Assembly: GCF_000005505.3 (NCBI RefSeq)
Contig: NC_016132.3
Coordinates: 33,804,914 to 33,868,913, forward strand
Direction of reading: 5' to 3'
DNA length: 64,000 nucleotides
From: Brachypodium distachyon
Taxonomy: Eukaryota; Streptophyta; Magnoliopsida; Poales; Poaceae
Under the pieces are notes generated by a model that worked only from the letters and a program-made list of their open reading frames with translations, was not told the origin of the DNA and made no database searches. This document shows, piece by piece, positions 1-11,032 of the stretch; the stretch's first letter is position 1, and each line of letters begins with the position of its first letter. The position numbers and the translations under genes were made by a program.

Positions 1-807
1 CTTTGACGTCCGTCGTCAGTGGTGTTTACTACTCCCTCCGTCCTATAAAAATTGGCACGGATTTAAACTACAGCTAATTCAAAATCGTGCTAGAACAGAG
101 GGGGCATCACTAACGGCCAGATAGAGAACAACCCGGCGGTAAAGGATCGAGAGTAACTATGGACGGTGGTCTGTCTATCGATGTAGGTGCCATCCGAGTC
201 CTTTTTTAATCATAACATAAATAGCCGAGGTCTTTTGCCTCTCAATGGATTTTCACCATCACTGAATGGCTCTAACCAAACCCATCAGTAATGGTCTATG
301 GGCCTACAAAACTCTTGCCGACCCATTTCTTATTGATCCCTTTTGCACTCTCCTCCTTCGACCAAATCGATCTTGATTATGCTGACATTTACCTGTCGCA
401 AGCGTTGGTTGTTTCGAGCTCTCCTCCCTCCCCCCCTCTCCTCATATCTCTCTCCTCTTCTTGTCCCTCTTGTGTGTCTGGGAGGTGGCTATGGTGAGAA
501 GGCGGCCGGGTGAGGCCGTCTGTCAGCCACAAGGCCATGCTCAGGAGACTTCTCCACCAAGACGGCGCACCTGCGAGGCTGCCCCTATGAGGCGGTTAGA
601 ACAAGAAAATAAAAAATGGCAACGTTCTCAGGGTACTCCTCCGTCACATGATAGTGGGCATGCAAACATCCTGAAGTTTAAGTTTGACCATCAATTAAAT
701 CAATAATAGCTGATTACGTGTCACAAAAAAATGTCATTATAAGTTGCAAAAGAAATGTTATTATAAACCGTTCCGAACACGAATTCAATGGTATAATAAA
801 TTTTTTA
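1..807. other. Intergenic, no gene seen
   Basis: No coding sequence supported. A lone Stowaway-type terminus (CTCCCTCCGTCC) begins at about 33 with no matching partner nearby, so it is probably a MITE relic. The short open frames here have no recognisable domains. Confidence 0.5.
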
Positions 808-885
808 GCACACAAAACTATATTTTTTTTTGAAAAAGAGAAGAGTCCCCGGCCTCTGCATCAATTGATGCACACAAAACTATAT
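808..885 (-). mobile_element. Tiny 5'-truncated LINE insertion (46 bp) with 16-bp target duplication
   Basis: The 16-mer GCACACAAAACTATAT occurs exactly at 808-823 and again at 870-885. The 46 bp between them (824-869) begin with a T-run and, read on the minus strand, give a GC-containing tail ending TTTTTCAAAAAAAA. A poly(A)-ended insert flanked by a long perfect duplication is the signature of target-primed LINE retrotransposition. Only the extreme 3' end of the element was copied. Confidence 0.75.
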
Positions 886-3624
886 GTTTTGATGTAATTG
901 ATATATAGTCAAAGTTTTAAAATACGTCCACTGCCAGGGGATGGATCAGAGGGAGTAGAAATGTGAAGGGGACCCAACTTCGAACTTGGAAGGACAGGCT
1001 ACGAGTGGCTACCTTTTCTTGTTTTTGAAAAAGACTAGTAGCTAATGTACGTCAAGAACAGAGAGACTTCCAACTAATTGAAGGGTAGGTAGCTAGATAA
1101 GTCATAGAACCCTGTCATTATTCCTTCAAACCATGATACATGCATATTCCAAGATCAATGCGTGCAGCATGAGTGCAATTCCTTTTGGAAGTTTCCACGA
1201 AGATTGCTGTCCCCACTTGCTTTCTCCCGTTGATTTCATTGCAGAAAGACCCACAAGTCACCAAAGAGTGTGATATCAGAAGCCAATTTGGCAGCAAGCT
1301 TTGACTCCCTAACGGCCTTGTTTCGTAGTTAGCTGATATGCAAACATCACTGCGAGCTGGCAGTTTTTTCTCATTTGTTGGATTTATGCACACACTTATC
1401 TTATTTATTTGCATATATACAATTATAATTATATGAATAGATGTAGATAGGCACTATGTTTTTTTCTTTCTTTCAGAACTTTCGATATGTGACTAGATGA
1501 GGTACATGTTGTTGTCTGGTACTACGTATATGTGTGTCTGCCTTATCCTTCCCGTTCCTTTTCTGAATATATGTTGCATTATTTCGAGGAGCTTTGTATT
1601 ATTTTTCACAAATTAAATCTCCAGAAAAAAGCTAGGTTTTGTATTACCCAAGCAATGCAAGAAGCCAGGAGGGATTGTGCATGAAAAGTCTCACATAATT
1701 AACGTACGTAGCGTGCAATTTACAAGTGTAGCACTAAAAGAGCAATTCCTAACTAAGTTAGGTTCAAAGCACAAAGCTGAGAACATGACCAAATTAAGAG
1801 ATAAAGCAAGGGCAGAGTTAACTAACTAGCTTGCCATCAGACTGTCAGTTGAATCTGCCTCAGTTGACCCACCAGATTTTACAGTGTTTGCACGTACATA
1901 TAAAAAATAATTGAATTCTCAGCTTTGCGCTGCACTGGAAAGTACTGATATTGATTAGCGATGATTGCAGACTGATTAGGTAAGGCTCAAGCAGCCACCA
2001 AGAGGACTGACGGTTGGAGAACAAGAAAACATGGTCCCATGCGAGTTTAAAGTTTGAACCATACAAATGAAGATGGAACAAATTAATAATATCGGTAAGA
2101 TACATATCCGCGGATTGGAATCTAAATTACATTTTTGTCAGTGGCAGAGTATAGAAAACATTATTTATTTTGTCTCATGATGATTAATCTGGATGCAACA
2201 TCATGAACCGGTGGCTTTGAACAGGGTGATTAGTTCGGGGATGTAGACAAATTAAACTGTATTTAATTTCCACGTACAAACAAAACAATGATATATACGA
2301 GCAATGCCTCGGGTCACATGATCTTTTATATATGAGAGAGAGCCAGTTGCCCAAGTCATGCGTAATTAAACAATTCTACTACTATTCCATTTCATCCCCA
2401 CAGACGTGCTTAAATTTTGTTTGGGTTTGAAAGCCATTTTTAAAGGAATCTCCCTTTTTGTATGGTTAGCTTGTACCGTGGAAGAAAGTTCCTATATTAA
2501 AACGTGCAGAACACCAATCATTTGTTCTACTATATCTCCAACTACTTCAAACAGTAGGGCCTGTTTCCCTGAGAAAAAGGACAAAATGTTCTAGTGGAGT
2601 TGATAAGCTGCTCCCATAGAATGCAATTAGCGATGATGATATTGACCCTAATGGCTAATGGAGATGTCATCATTTAAAAGATTGGCAAGATTTATATATG
2701 ACTAGTTAGAGATTACTTTCTAAGAAAATGTTGCATGTAGGTCCCTACATTAAGGGGACTACAAAGTACGTAAGGCAATGTGTGTTCGGAAATGATGTGA
2801 ACATGACAAAGTTAAGAATTATATATCTCAAAAAAGGAAAAGGAAACCATCACAAACCATAAATTCCTTACTATGTGCACAATGACAAGTCAACAGCCAT
2901 CTGAGGGAAGAGCAAGATGGTAAGCACTTGCCTTTATTTTCAATACACAATGAACAAGTAACGAAGACTACACATATAACTTTAAATATGGATCAGATCG
3001 AGCGTTGCAGAAAATTACAGCTAGACCTATCCCAATAGGTTTCTTGAATTTCCAATTGAAATATGTGTATTCTGAGAATTCTACGTAGGTTATCTTCATG
3101 TCCGGATGATGAACAAGATTGATGGGCGTGCGACGATGACTACAAATTGGGGAATGGTTGTGGACGTGATCGAGATGCGTGTGTTTTCTTTCGTCGAAGA
3201 CGAAGAGGGTCTCCACCTACCTGTTGTTCCCTCCCTTTGATGGCAGTTGTAATGGAGTAGTTAGAACTTGTGATATTAGCTTTTGGGTGCTATCGTTGTT
3301 AATATGTGTCAATATAAAAATGTCAATGTCATTCTATTGTGAATATTAATATGTATAAATTTGTGTCACTATGAAATGTTAACACCTACGAGTTAAAGTG
3401 TTTGTGATAAGGATCCCACACGGGTGAACAGGGTCAACCGTAAGTGTGCGATAAATCGTCCTATTTTGCATGTTTCCTTTCTTTAACCGTGTGCGATCGA
3501 AACCCCCATCACACACTGTTACTCAACCGTGAGCGATACCCCCCGGTCCACCTCCCCTCCCCCCATCCCCAACCATACACGCAAATCACATAGCCTCGCA
3601 TGGTGACAGCAATAAAAACCATGT
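886..3624. other. Intergenic, no gene seen
   Basis: AT-rich sequence with stops in all frames. A degenerate Stowaway end (CAGAGGGAGTA) lies near 950. No domain, RNA gene or promoter could be supported. Confidence 0.5.
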
Positions 3625-3674
3625 GATCGATCTGTACTCTATTTTTTTGAAACTAAGATCGATCTGTACTATAT
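3625..3674 (-). mobile_element. Possible second LINE micro-insertion scar
   Basis: The 18-mers at 3625-3642 and 3657-3674 (GATCGATCTGTACTNTAT) differ at one base and flank a 14-bp insert that reads TTAGTTTCAAAAAA on the minus strand. The TTTCAAAAAA end matches that of the scar at 808-885, so the same LINE family probably made both. The insert is too short for certainty; a simple duplication with slippage is the alternative. Confidence 0.45.
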
Positions 3675-4410
3675 CGAACTAAGAGAGGCCTTTTTCTTTC
3701 TTACTGTATTATTAGAATATCACTTTGACGGACTTGTGCAGGCTCTTCTTAAAAAAAACTTTTTTTCTTTCCCTCAATTTTTATTTAACATATAGCAATC
3801 GTACGGAGTACTAGCTAGCAACAAGTACGTAAAGACGTGAGCCAAGAACTAATGTGGGATTTTCTCTCTTGTCTAATTATAGCGAGAATTTATCTCTCTT
3901 AAAGAAAAAGAGATGTTTTGAATTACGCATGCGAGCGGGATTCCATTTCTAGGTCATCTATAAATTCACAAGCCAAATATGAACACGATATTTGACGAGT
4001 GGATTTAAAATTTGACTTAGAAGTGGATATAAAGTAGGTCCTTCTTGCATCCTTACCTTAAATTTCACCTATTTTTTACAGACATCCGAATAGATTTGAC
4101 TTTTCATAATTACATTTATACCTTTTTAGCACTATTCATTTCAAGACTCTTATGCCATGAGCAATGTGGTGATGCTATAAAAAAGGTCACATGCACGGGT
4201 GATAAGAAATACTAAAAAACTAAGAAGTGTTATTCAATACACCCCCAAACTTCAAAGTCATCGGGTTTTCGGGTGTGACGACTTAAGTCAGGCCCTGTTT
4301 GGTATAGCCCCGGAAACCCATGTCCAAGCCCGGTATAACCACGTGCTCCCTAGTTACTCTCCCTCCGATTTGGTTAGTTGAGCTGATCTTCCAAGGCAAA
4401 TTCTCAGGCG
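3675..4410. other. Intergenic, MITE-like debris
   Basis: No gene seen. GGCCCTGTTTGG near 4293 is a common grass DNA-transposon terminus (hAT or Harbinger type), but no convincing partner terminus was found. Confidence 0.35.
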
Positions 4411-4535
4411 TCGTTAACGGCAGGCGCAGAAGAAAAACCGCGGAAAAAAAATCATGTCGGCTTTTTTTATTCCCGCAGCAATTAATGGCCCACCTTATTT
4501 ATAGGCACGATGCATGGCAGCTAATTGGGCAATTT
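4411..4535 (+). repeat. Promoter-like direct repeat, copy 1
   Basis: About 125 bp that recur in the same orientation at 5076-5205. Both copies share GTCGTTAACGG at the start, AGCAATTAATGGCCCACC in the middle and a TATA-like CTTATTTATAGGCA, then a GCATGG..AACTAATT block. A conserved TATA-like core suggests a duplicated regulatory segment or the ends of an unrecognised element. No gene follows either copy. Confidence 0.6.
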
Positions 4536-5075
4536 GGAAAATCGGAAGTTAATCCAGGTCTCCAATGCTGCACCGGAAAAGAAAAACATGATCCCCGGCG
4601 CGTTGCAGGAGCCACACCTACCGCGATGGTGTATCGTACGTACCCGGTCGCTGCAAGCACGCCGTGTCGAAACAATTTAAAATCCTGTTCTTCCGTGGTG
4701 GCACGTCACCGTGTGATCCACGAGCCCGGCCGTTTCTCAATTTTTCCTTTAGTTTTCTAAGGATTTGTTAGCACATGGTTTGCCAAAAAGTTGGCAAGAT
4801 TTGTGAAGAGATGTGTGTAGAGTTGGCAACATTTCTTTTGGCAACTAAAATTTTGGCTATGAACCAAATAAATATAGATTGCCAAAATTTTGGTAGGGCA
4901 AATTTGGACATGAACCAAACAGACACTAAATACACGTGATCGCTTCACTTCTGCGGTTTATTACTGTGACCGCCTACCGGAACATAGCTAATGCGGGGTT
5001 CGCTATTTATTTTACCTGGAACTCGACGCATGGATCGATCGGCCGGCCGGCAAAATGTACTCAACATCGTCTGCG

Positions 5076-5205
5076 TCGTTAACGGTAGGCACGAAAAAAT
5101 CGCAAAAAACTACGTAATCATGTTGCCGTTTTAATTCCCAGAGCAATTAATGGCCCACCTTATTTATAGGCATGCATGGGAACTAATTAAGCAATTTGCT
5201 CTCCT
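5076..5205 (+). repeat. Promoter-like direct repeat, copy 2
   Basis: Second copy of the block at 4411-4535, diverged by small indels and substitutions but keeping the TATA-like CTTATTTATAGGCA. The two copies lie about 670 bp apart. Confidence 0.6.
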
Positions 5206-6460
5206 GAATTAAATGACGGGTCCGTTACGACAAGAGAACATCAGCCAGGGCTACGCCTACGAAATACACGCGTATAATTCCCTTGCGGCCCGTATGTGTT
5301 TTCGAGGGCCATACGTTGGGTTGTACGGCCGCGATATTTATAGAACTGCCCTAACGGCCGAAGGGTACGAGTCAATCGTAGCCGTCTTGTGTTTCCACAC
5401 GTCTGAAGAGGGGCGTATAGAATCAGAACGCGCGTGGTTTTGCTTAATTAGACTCTATATTTTTACTGGAATAAACTCTAGTTTTAGGAACCACCAATAC
5501 CCTTTTTACTCTATTTTAACAGCTTCCATGTGAGAAGATGGTTGTTTTTCTCCAAAATTCTATTTCTTTCTCTCTTTTGACCGGAATTGACTCTATTTTC
5601 GTCAAAAATTGGTGCTCCTAGTTAAATAGGTTCCATGTTTTTTCTCTTACCATGTTTTAACCAACACTGCACACTGTCGAAGTCGTGCATACCAGCCATT
5701 AAAGATGGCTGTCGGGGTCAGGTTTGCCGGACAAACGTATGACATACCCATACCCAAATCCATGAGCATGCCCATTAACATGACAGCTGATTAGTGTAAA
5801 ACAATTGGTCGCGCGCTGGCCATTTAGAACCGAGGTCCAAAAAATTTCTTGGCCCTTGTTTAGACGTTACGTTGTTTGGTGCCGAATCGCACAAATTAGC
5901 GCTGAAAAGAGGCCAGAGATTCGAACTAATAAAAGGATTACAAATCGGACAGAACAGCTGCGGCTGGGTACAGCGACAGGTTGGCATGCTCCTGCATCCG
6001 CTGCAGGGCTACTGCGCATGCACACTGAACACTTGCTGGCGTACTATATTGCGGTTCAAATCTGTAATTAATCCTCTAGAGAATACGATTATTTGTATTT
6101 TTAGGGAAATCGGAGTAGTATTATTTGAGCGGCCGTGAGGATTCAGCATTGGAGCAGACAGAGCATGGACATTGCCTCAAAATGCAAGGAGCATTACTGG
6201 AGATCGATTATCACGTTGGCTGTCGTCAGATCTAAATTGGAAAGAGGTCACGAGCGTTAAGTTACTCCGTGAGTCGATAATTGACAGAGCCAAGCCAATG
6301 AATCCGGCTCCGTCCACCCTGCCAACCGCGTCCCCGACGCCTGCCGGCTTGTTGGCCTGACACTTGTTCATACCTGTCAGAATTAGCAACGCGGGCAGGA
6401 CACACTTGTAACCTTGCAAGAATAAGCTGTCAAAAAAAACATGCAAAGCAGAAAATCTTA
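5206..6460. other. Intergenic, no gene seen
   Basis: Short open frames occur on both strands, but none has a recognisable domain, consistent codon bias or splice context. Confidence 0.45.
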
Positions 6461-6462
6461 TA

Positions 6463-6584
6463 CTCCCTCGTCCAACAAAAAATGTCTTAACTTGGACTAA
6501 ATTTGAATGCTAGTATACACTAAGTCTGTTTAGATACATCCAAATTTTGACAAACTTGAAACATCTTTTGTTGGACGGAGGGAG
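6463..6584. mobile_element. Stowaway MITE
   Basis: Termini CTCCCTCGTCCAACAAAA and, inverted, TTTTGTTGGACGGAGGGAG enclose 122 bp and are flanked by TA at 6461-6462 and 6585-6586. This is the classic Tc1/mariner-derived Stowaway structure. The same subfamily, with internal GATGTCTCAA-like blocks, recurs at 47634-47756 and 54350-54667. Confidence 0.88.
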
Positions 6585-6633
6585 TACGATCCAAGGATGT
6601 ACGACCTAACCCTGGACCCAATCCTTCATGCTT

Positions 6634-6975
6634 AGAGCATCTTCGACATTCAGATTCTAAAGCCGGTACTGAGGAGAGAGAGAAAGTGCAACCTTATACT
6701 AACAACCGCTTCAACGGTGGGTTTCTTTTCCTTGTTACTAACCATCCTAAAGTATTGATAATTTATTGTATCTGGTCTCACAAAAACATCATGCAAGTAA
6801 CAACTAGCCCTCCAATAGTATTCTAGTTGTTATTTAGACCTCGGTATGCTTGAACTACCAGTTTCTCTTGTGAGAAACCATTACTTCATCTCTCCTATCT
6901 TTTTCACATCCACATCATCAAATATTGACATGTCATCACTTTAGTAACAACTGAATCATCTTGTTGGAGATGTCC
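6634..6975. mobile_element. Probable non-autonomous DNA transposon, GAGCATCTTC family
   Basis: The left end AGAGCATCTTCGACATTCAG pairs with the inverted right end AGGACATCTCCAACAAGATGATTCAG. The (T)AGAGCATCTCCAACA terminus is common in grass MITEs. The exact boundaries and target duplication are unclear, and a related fragment appears near 7507. Confidence 0.5.
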
Positions 6976-7854
6976 TTCGGTCTCCCAAGTTCCAATTCAA
7001 TCATAAACCAATCTTAACTCTGCCGGCATGGGTCACGGAGGATTTTTTACCCATTTGAAGATTCTGAGGCCATGCATTGACCATGTGAGTTACTCGGAAA
7101 ATAATCCTAAAAGACCTGATCTCTGGCTCTAGTCTGGAAGACAGTGTGCATCATATGACACGTTAGATTAGCTTTCAAAACTAATCTCAAAATATTAGAA
7201 GTTAGAAAGAAAATAACACTCACGTTTGTACTACAGTGGATTGGCCACATGTCCCAAGATGAACATGATCTTTTAATCTTTCAGTGCCGCAAGGAAAAGA
7301 CATAAATTTTGAACAAAATCTACAAGTTAGAGAGTTTATGTTTGTGATCCTCATAAAAATAGTTTATTATTTTAAGGTTACTCTCAATGCATTGTATCTT
7401 AAAATTAAATGCATATCTAGATATAACCCTACTAGTGCTTTGTATCTTAATGTGCTTTTTGTGAGAAAAACATAGCCTTATATTCCACATTAAAATCCGT
7501 ATACTAGAGCATCTACCATAAGGTTAGTAGTTACTAATACAATATCATGCAATATTTGATGATGTGGCTGCAAAAAGAAAAGAAGAGATGAAGTAATGAT
7601 CTCTTCTCGGAAAACTGGTACTGCACGGACATGTGAAAGCCTAAGAAAGTACCATCGGAGAGCTAGAGTTGTACACGTATATCATGGTGTTGGAACAAGA
7701 GTTGTTACTTGTTACTTATATCATGGTTTCGTGGGATCAACTATATATTATAATATTTTTTGTAGTGTTAGTTCAATGTGAAGAAGCTACTTGTTTGAGA
7801 GGTTAGCACTTCATTTAAGATTGTTCATTATTTCTCTTCTTTGTAACAATCTTA

Positions 7855-8263
7855 GGGTCTCTTTGATTCAAAGGATTTTCATATGAATTTTGAGAATTCT
7901 TCCTGTGTGGATTGTTTGATCTATAAGATTAAATTCTAAGTAATATTTTCCTAGATTCCACTGCACTACATTTAGTAGGAAAAAAAAATGCACAGTCCAA
8001 GCTCTTTTAATATTCTTCAGTTTTTCCTGTTTTCAGTCAAACAAAATTGGACTCAACCATAATCTTGTGGAATTTAAATGGACGTAACATATATTGTAAT
8101 CATGTAATTTTTTCTATCCTACTCCCTCCGTCTCATAAATGACTTTCTATTACATGTATCTAGACGCTTTTAGGCATAGATACATCCATATTTAGGTAAA
8201 TTTAAGTCACTTAATATGAGACGGAGGCCGTATGTTTCTTTATCTCGCGAATCAAAGAGCCCC
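7855..8263. mobile_element. Tourist/Harbinger-like MITE, interrupted by a Stowaway
   Basis: The left terminus GGGTCTCTTTGATTC and the inverted right terminus GGGGCTCTTTGATTC match well. The left flank is TTA, the usual Harbinger target; the right flank is TTG. A Stowaway at 8122-8230 sits inside, so the original element was about 300 bp. The right end lies about 260 bp upstream of the BAHD TATA box, so the nested pair forms part of that gene's upstream region. Confidence 0.7.
8122..8230. mobile_element. Stowaway MITE nested in the Tourist element
   Basis: CTCCCTCCGTCTCATAAATG at the left pairs with inverted GAGACGGAGG at the right. TA dinucleotides flank at 8120-8121 and 8231-8232. It is 109 bp long; the last bases of the right terminus (CCG) have drifted. 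Confidence 0.8.
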
Positions 8264-8520
8264 TTGGTATGTACTCGTAGAAGAGTTGGCGATGCATTAT
8301 ACAAGTATACAAGAGGGAGTGCAAACTCTTGCTTACCTTGTTAATGGAGTAGGCTTTTACATCTATTTTTGTCATGGTGGTAGTATACGGTAGAGTTGAG
8401 ACGTCAGGACTCAGGAGACGCCTGGAAAAGTTTAATCATGCGCACTCCCGTCAGCTCCACACCGCGTGCCAGACTTCTAGTGCCACCTAAACCTTCGGAG
8501 TTCGGACTGTGCGTGCCACC

Positions 8521-8528
8521 TATATAAA
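8521..8528 (+). promoter_or_regulatory. TATA box of the BAHD acyltransferase gene
   Basis: TATATAAA lies 165 bp upstream of the ATG at 8693. With transcription starting about 30 bp downstream, the 5' leader would be about 140 nt. Confidence 0.65.
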
Positions 8529-8692
8529 CCCCCATTCCCTGGCATTTGCCGAATTAACTCCCAACCAAACCTCCCCAACTTTCAATTCCCTACATCGACG
8601 CGCACCTACCAGCAACAGCTCACCATCACGCCCACACGTCAAGCCAAACCCCCGAAAGGGGCGCCTCCGCTGTCCCGCTCCGCGCGTTCCAC

Positions 8693-10092
8693 ATGGCGGC
8701 GGCGGCGGCGGCCAAGCCCGTGCCCGTAGAGCGGCTCGCGCAGCGCCTGGTCGCGCCGGCGGGGCCGACGCCGGAGGGCCCGCTCCGCCTGTCGTGGCTC
8801 GACCGCTACCCGACCCAGATGGCTCTCATCGAGTCGCTGCACGTGTTCAAGCCCGACATGGCCAGGGAAGGGGATTCCCCCGCCAGGGCCGTGGAGCGGG
8901 CCCTGGCGAGGGCGCTTGTCGACTACTACCCGCTGGCCGGCCGCCTCGCCGTGTCCGATGCCGGCGAGCTGCAGGTGGACTGCCGCGACGGTGGGGTCTG
9001 GTTCATCGAGGCCGCCGTCAGGTGTCGGCTGGAGGACGTCGACTATCTGGAGTACCCTCTCGCCGTCGACAAGGACGAGCTGCTCCCCCACCCGCGCCCC
9101 AAGCCCACCCACGAGGAAGAGAGCAAGCTCATCTTGCTCGTCCAGGTACTGCGTTCTGCTCTGGATTTGAGGAATTCGACTCGCATTGCCGCTGCGTCGG
9201 TGGTGGTTCTGATTTCATTTTTACGGTGATTTCTACGCAGGTGACGACGTTCGATTGCGGCGGCTTCGTGGTGGGGTTCCGCTTCAGCCACGCGGTGGCG
9301 GACGGGCCAGGGGCGGCGCAGTTCATGGGCGCGGTGGGGGAGCTGGCGCGCGGGGCGGGCCGCATCTCGGTGCCCCCGGCGTGGGGCCGCGACGCCATCC
9401 CGGACCCGGCCGGCGCGCTCGTGGGCCGCCTCCCGGAGCCCGCCGGCGCCAAGCGGCTCGAGTACCTCGCCATCGACATCTCCGCGGACTACATCAACCA
9501 CTTCAAGGCCCAGTTCGCGGCGGCCACGGGCGGGGCCCGGTGCTCGGCGTTCGAGGTGCTCATCGCCAAGGCGTGGCAGAGCAGGACACGCGCCGCGGGC
9601 TTCGACGAGGAATCCCCCGTCCATCTCTCCTTCGCCATGAACGCGCGGCCGCTCCTCCACGCGCGCCTCCCTTCCGGGGGCGCGGGATTCTACGGCAACT
9701 GCTACTACATCATGCGCGTCTCCTCCACGGCCGGTAAGGTGGCCTCGTCCTCCATGGCCGACGTCGTCAAGATCATCAAGGAAGGGAAGAAGCGGCTGCC
9801 TTCAGAGTTCGCGCGGTGGGCCGCGGGGGAGATGGCCGGCGTGGACCCGTACCAAATCACCTCCGACTACCGGACGCTGCTCGTCTCCGACTGGACCCGG
9901 CTGGGCTTCGCCGAGGTGGACTACGGCTGGGGCCCGCCGGCCCACGTCGTGCCGCTCACGAACCTGGACTACATCGCCACGTGCATCCTCGTCAAGCCCT
10001 GGGCGCACAAGCCAGGCGCGCGCCTTATCACGCAGTGCGTCACGCCCGACCGCGTGGCCGCCTTCCACGACGCCATGGTGGACACCAACTAG
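8693..10092 (+). CDS. BAHD (HXXXD-type) acyl-CoA-dependent acyltransferase
   Basis: Two exons: 8693-9145 and 9241-10092, with a 95-nt GT-AG intron in phase 0, giving 434 residues, the normal BAHD length. The active-site motif SHAVADG (HXXXD) follows the splice junction by about 16 residues. The structural DFGWG motif appears as DYGWG near the C-terminus, a conservative change. The N-terminal [20 protein letters not shown] block is typical of grass BAHD enzymes. Such enzymes move an acyl group (often hydroxycinnamoyl, benzoyl or acetyl) from CoA to an alcohol or amine in the cytosol; the substrates here cannot be read from sequence. The first ATG gives the expected N-terminus. Codon use is strongly GC-rich, as in many grass genes. 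Both key motifs are intact and no stop interrupts the frame, so the gene looks functional. Confidence 0.93.
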
Positions 10093-11023
10093 GTCCGTTC
10101 CACCGCTTCCCAGTTCCCACGACGCTCATCCTCTGCTTTCTCCATCCACGGGGTTCCCTGCATTTCCTTACAGCGGCAATGAACTAGTAGTTGTTAATTA
10201 CAGCTTGGTGAGCAACAATAATGGTAAACTAAGCAAGAATAGTGGTAAACTGGTAGTGAAGAAAGGCATCAAAGAAGGACGGAAGAAAGAAGAAGAAGAC
10301 TAGAACAGAACATAACGATATGGGGGACAGGTAGACACAGCTAAATGGCGGTTGGCAATAGTGGAATTGGTATTGGATTCCTTTGGACGTTCTCGGTGGT
10401 GTTTGGTGAAGACTGTGTACGACAAGGGGGTTCTAGTTGAAGGATCAAGGCGCCACCGACTAGTCTCCCCTTCCGTCAGCGTATTGTACTATTCAATTTT
10501 ATTTTTTATTTTTTAAAATATAAACCCGCAAGGTGTATAGACTTTTCTGTAGTTGATATCTTCAGGTGTTGTTCTGTCCATGTAAGATAACTAATCCTTG
10601 TACATTACCTGTCTAAACTCCAACTGGTAAGAGGACCCTAGTTTGATGCCCTGTTGTAGTTTTTCGTGTAAAGAGCTGGTACTTACTACTTAGTTTAACT
10701 TCCCAACGGAGTAGTAATTTTGATTCAGTATCATTCTGCTGTAATTTTTGGCAAGAAAGAGCTGCCTTCAGATGGCAGTTGAGCTTCAGCATCATTCACG
10801 TAGCCATGACAGCGGCCAAACTAGTCTGCTACTCGAGTAAAGCTGGCTAGTCTGCGTCTCTCCGAAGGGAATCGCCATTGTCCTGCTTGACCGGTTAATT
10901 TATCCTGTCCTTGCAATCCAGCTGGCTGGCATACTGATGGGTGTCGTATGGACTGCAGAACATCCTGACCTGGTCGCCTATGTATACTCTTCCTTCGTTC
11001 CCACGACCGACAAAAATTGGAAG
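10093..11023. other. 3' flank of BAHD gene, then intergenic
   Basis: The first few hundred bases should hold the 3' UTR; no unambiguous AATAAA signal stands out. No further gene seen before the Mutator-like element at 11033. Confidence 0.45.
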
Positions 11024-11032
11024 AATCGGTGA

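Noticed and set aside
8509..10092. A single 527-residue frame covering the whole BAHD gene without an intron
   Set aside because: Its first half is out of frame with the conserved BAHD N-terminus, and it reads through the intron. The two-exon model gives family motifs on both sides and proper GT-AG edges.
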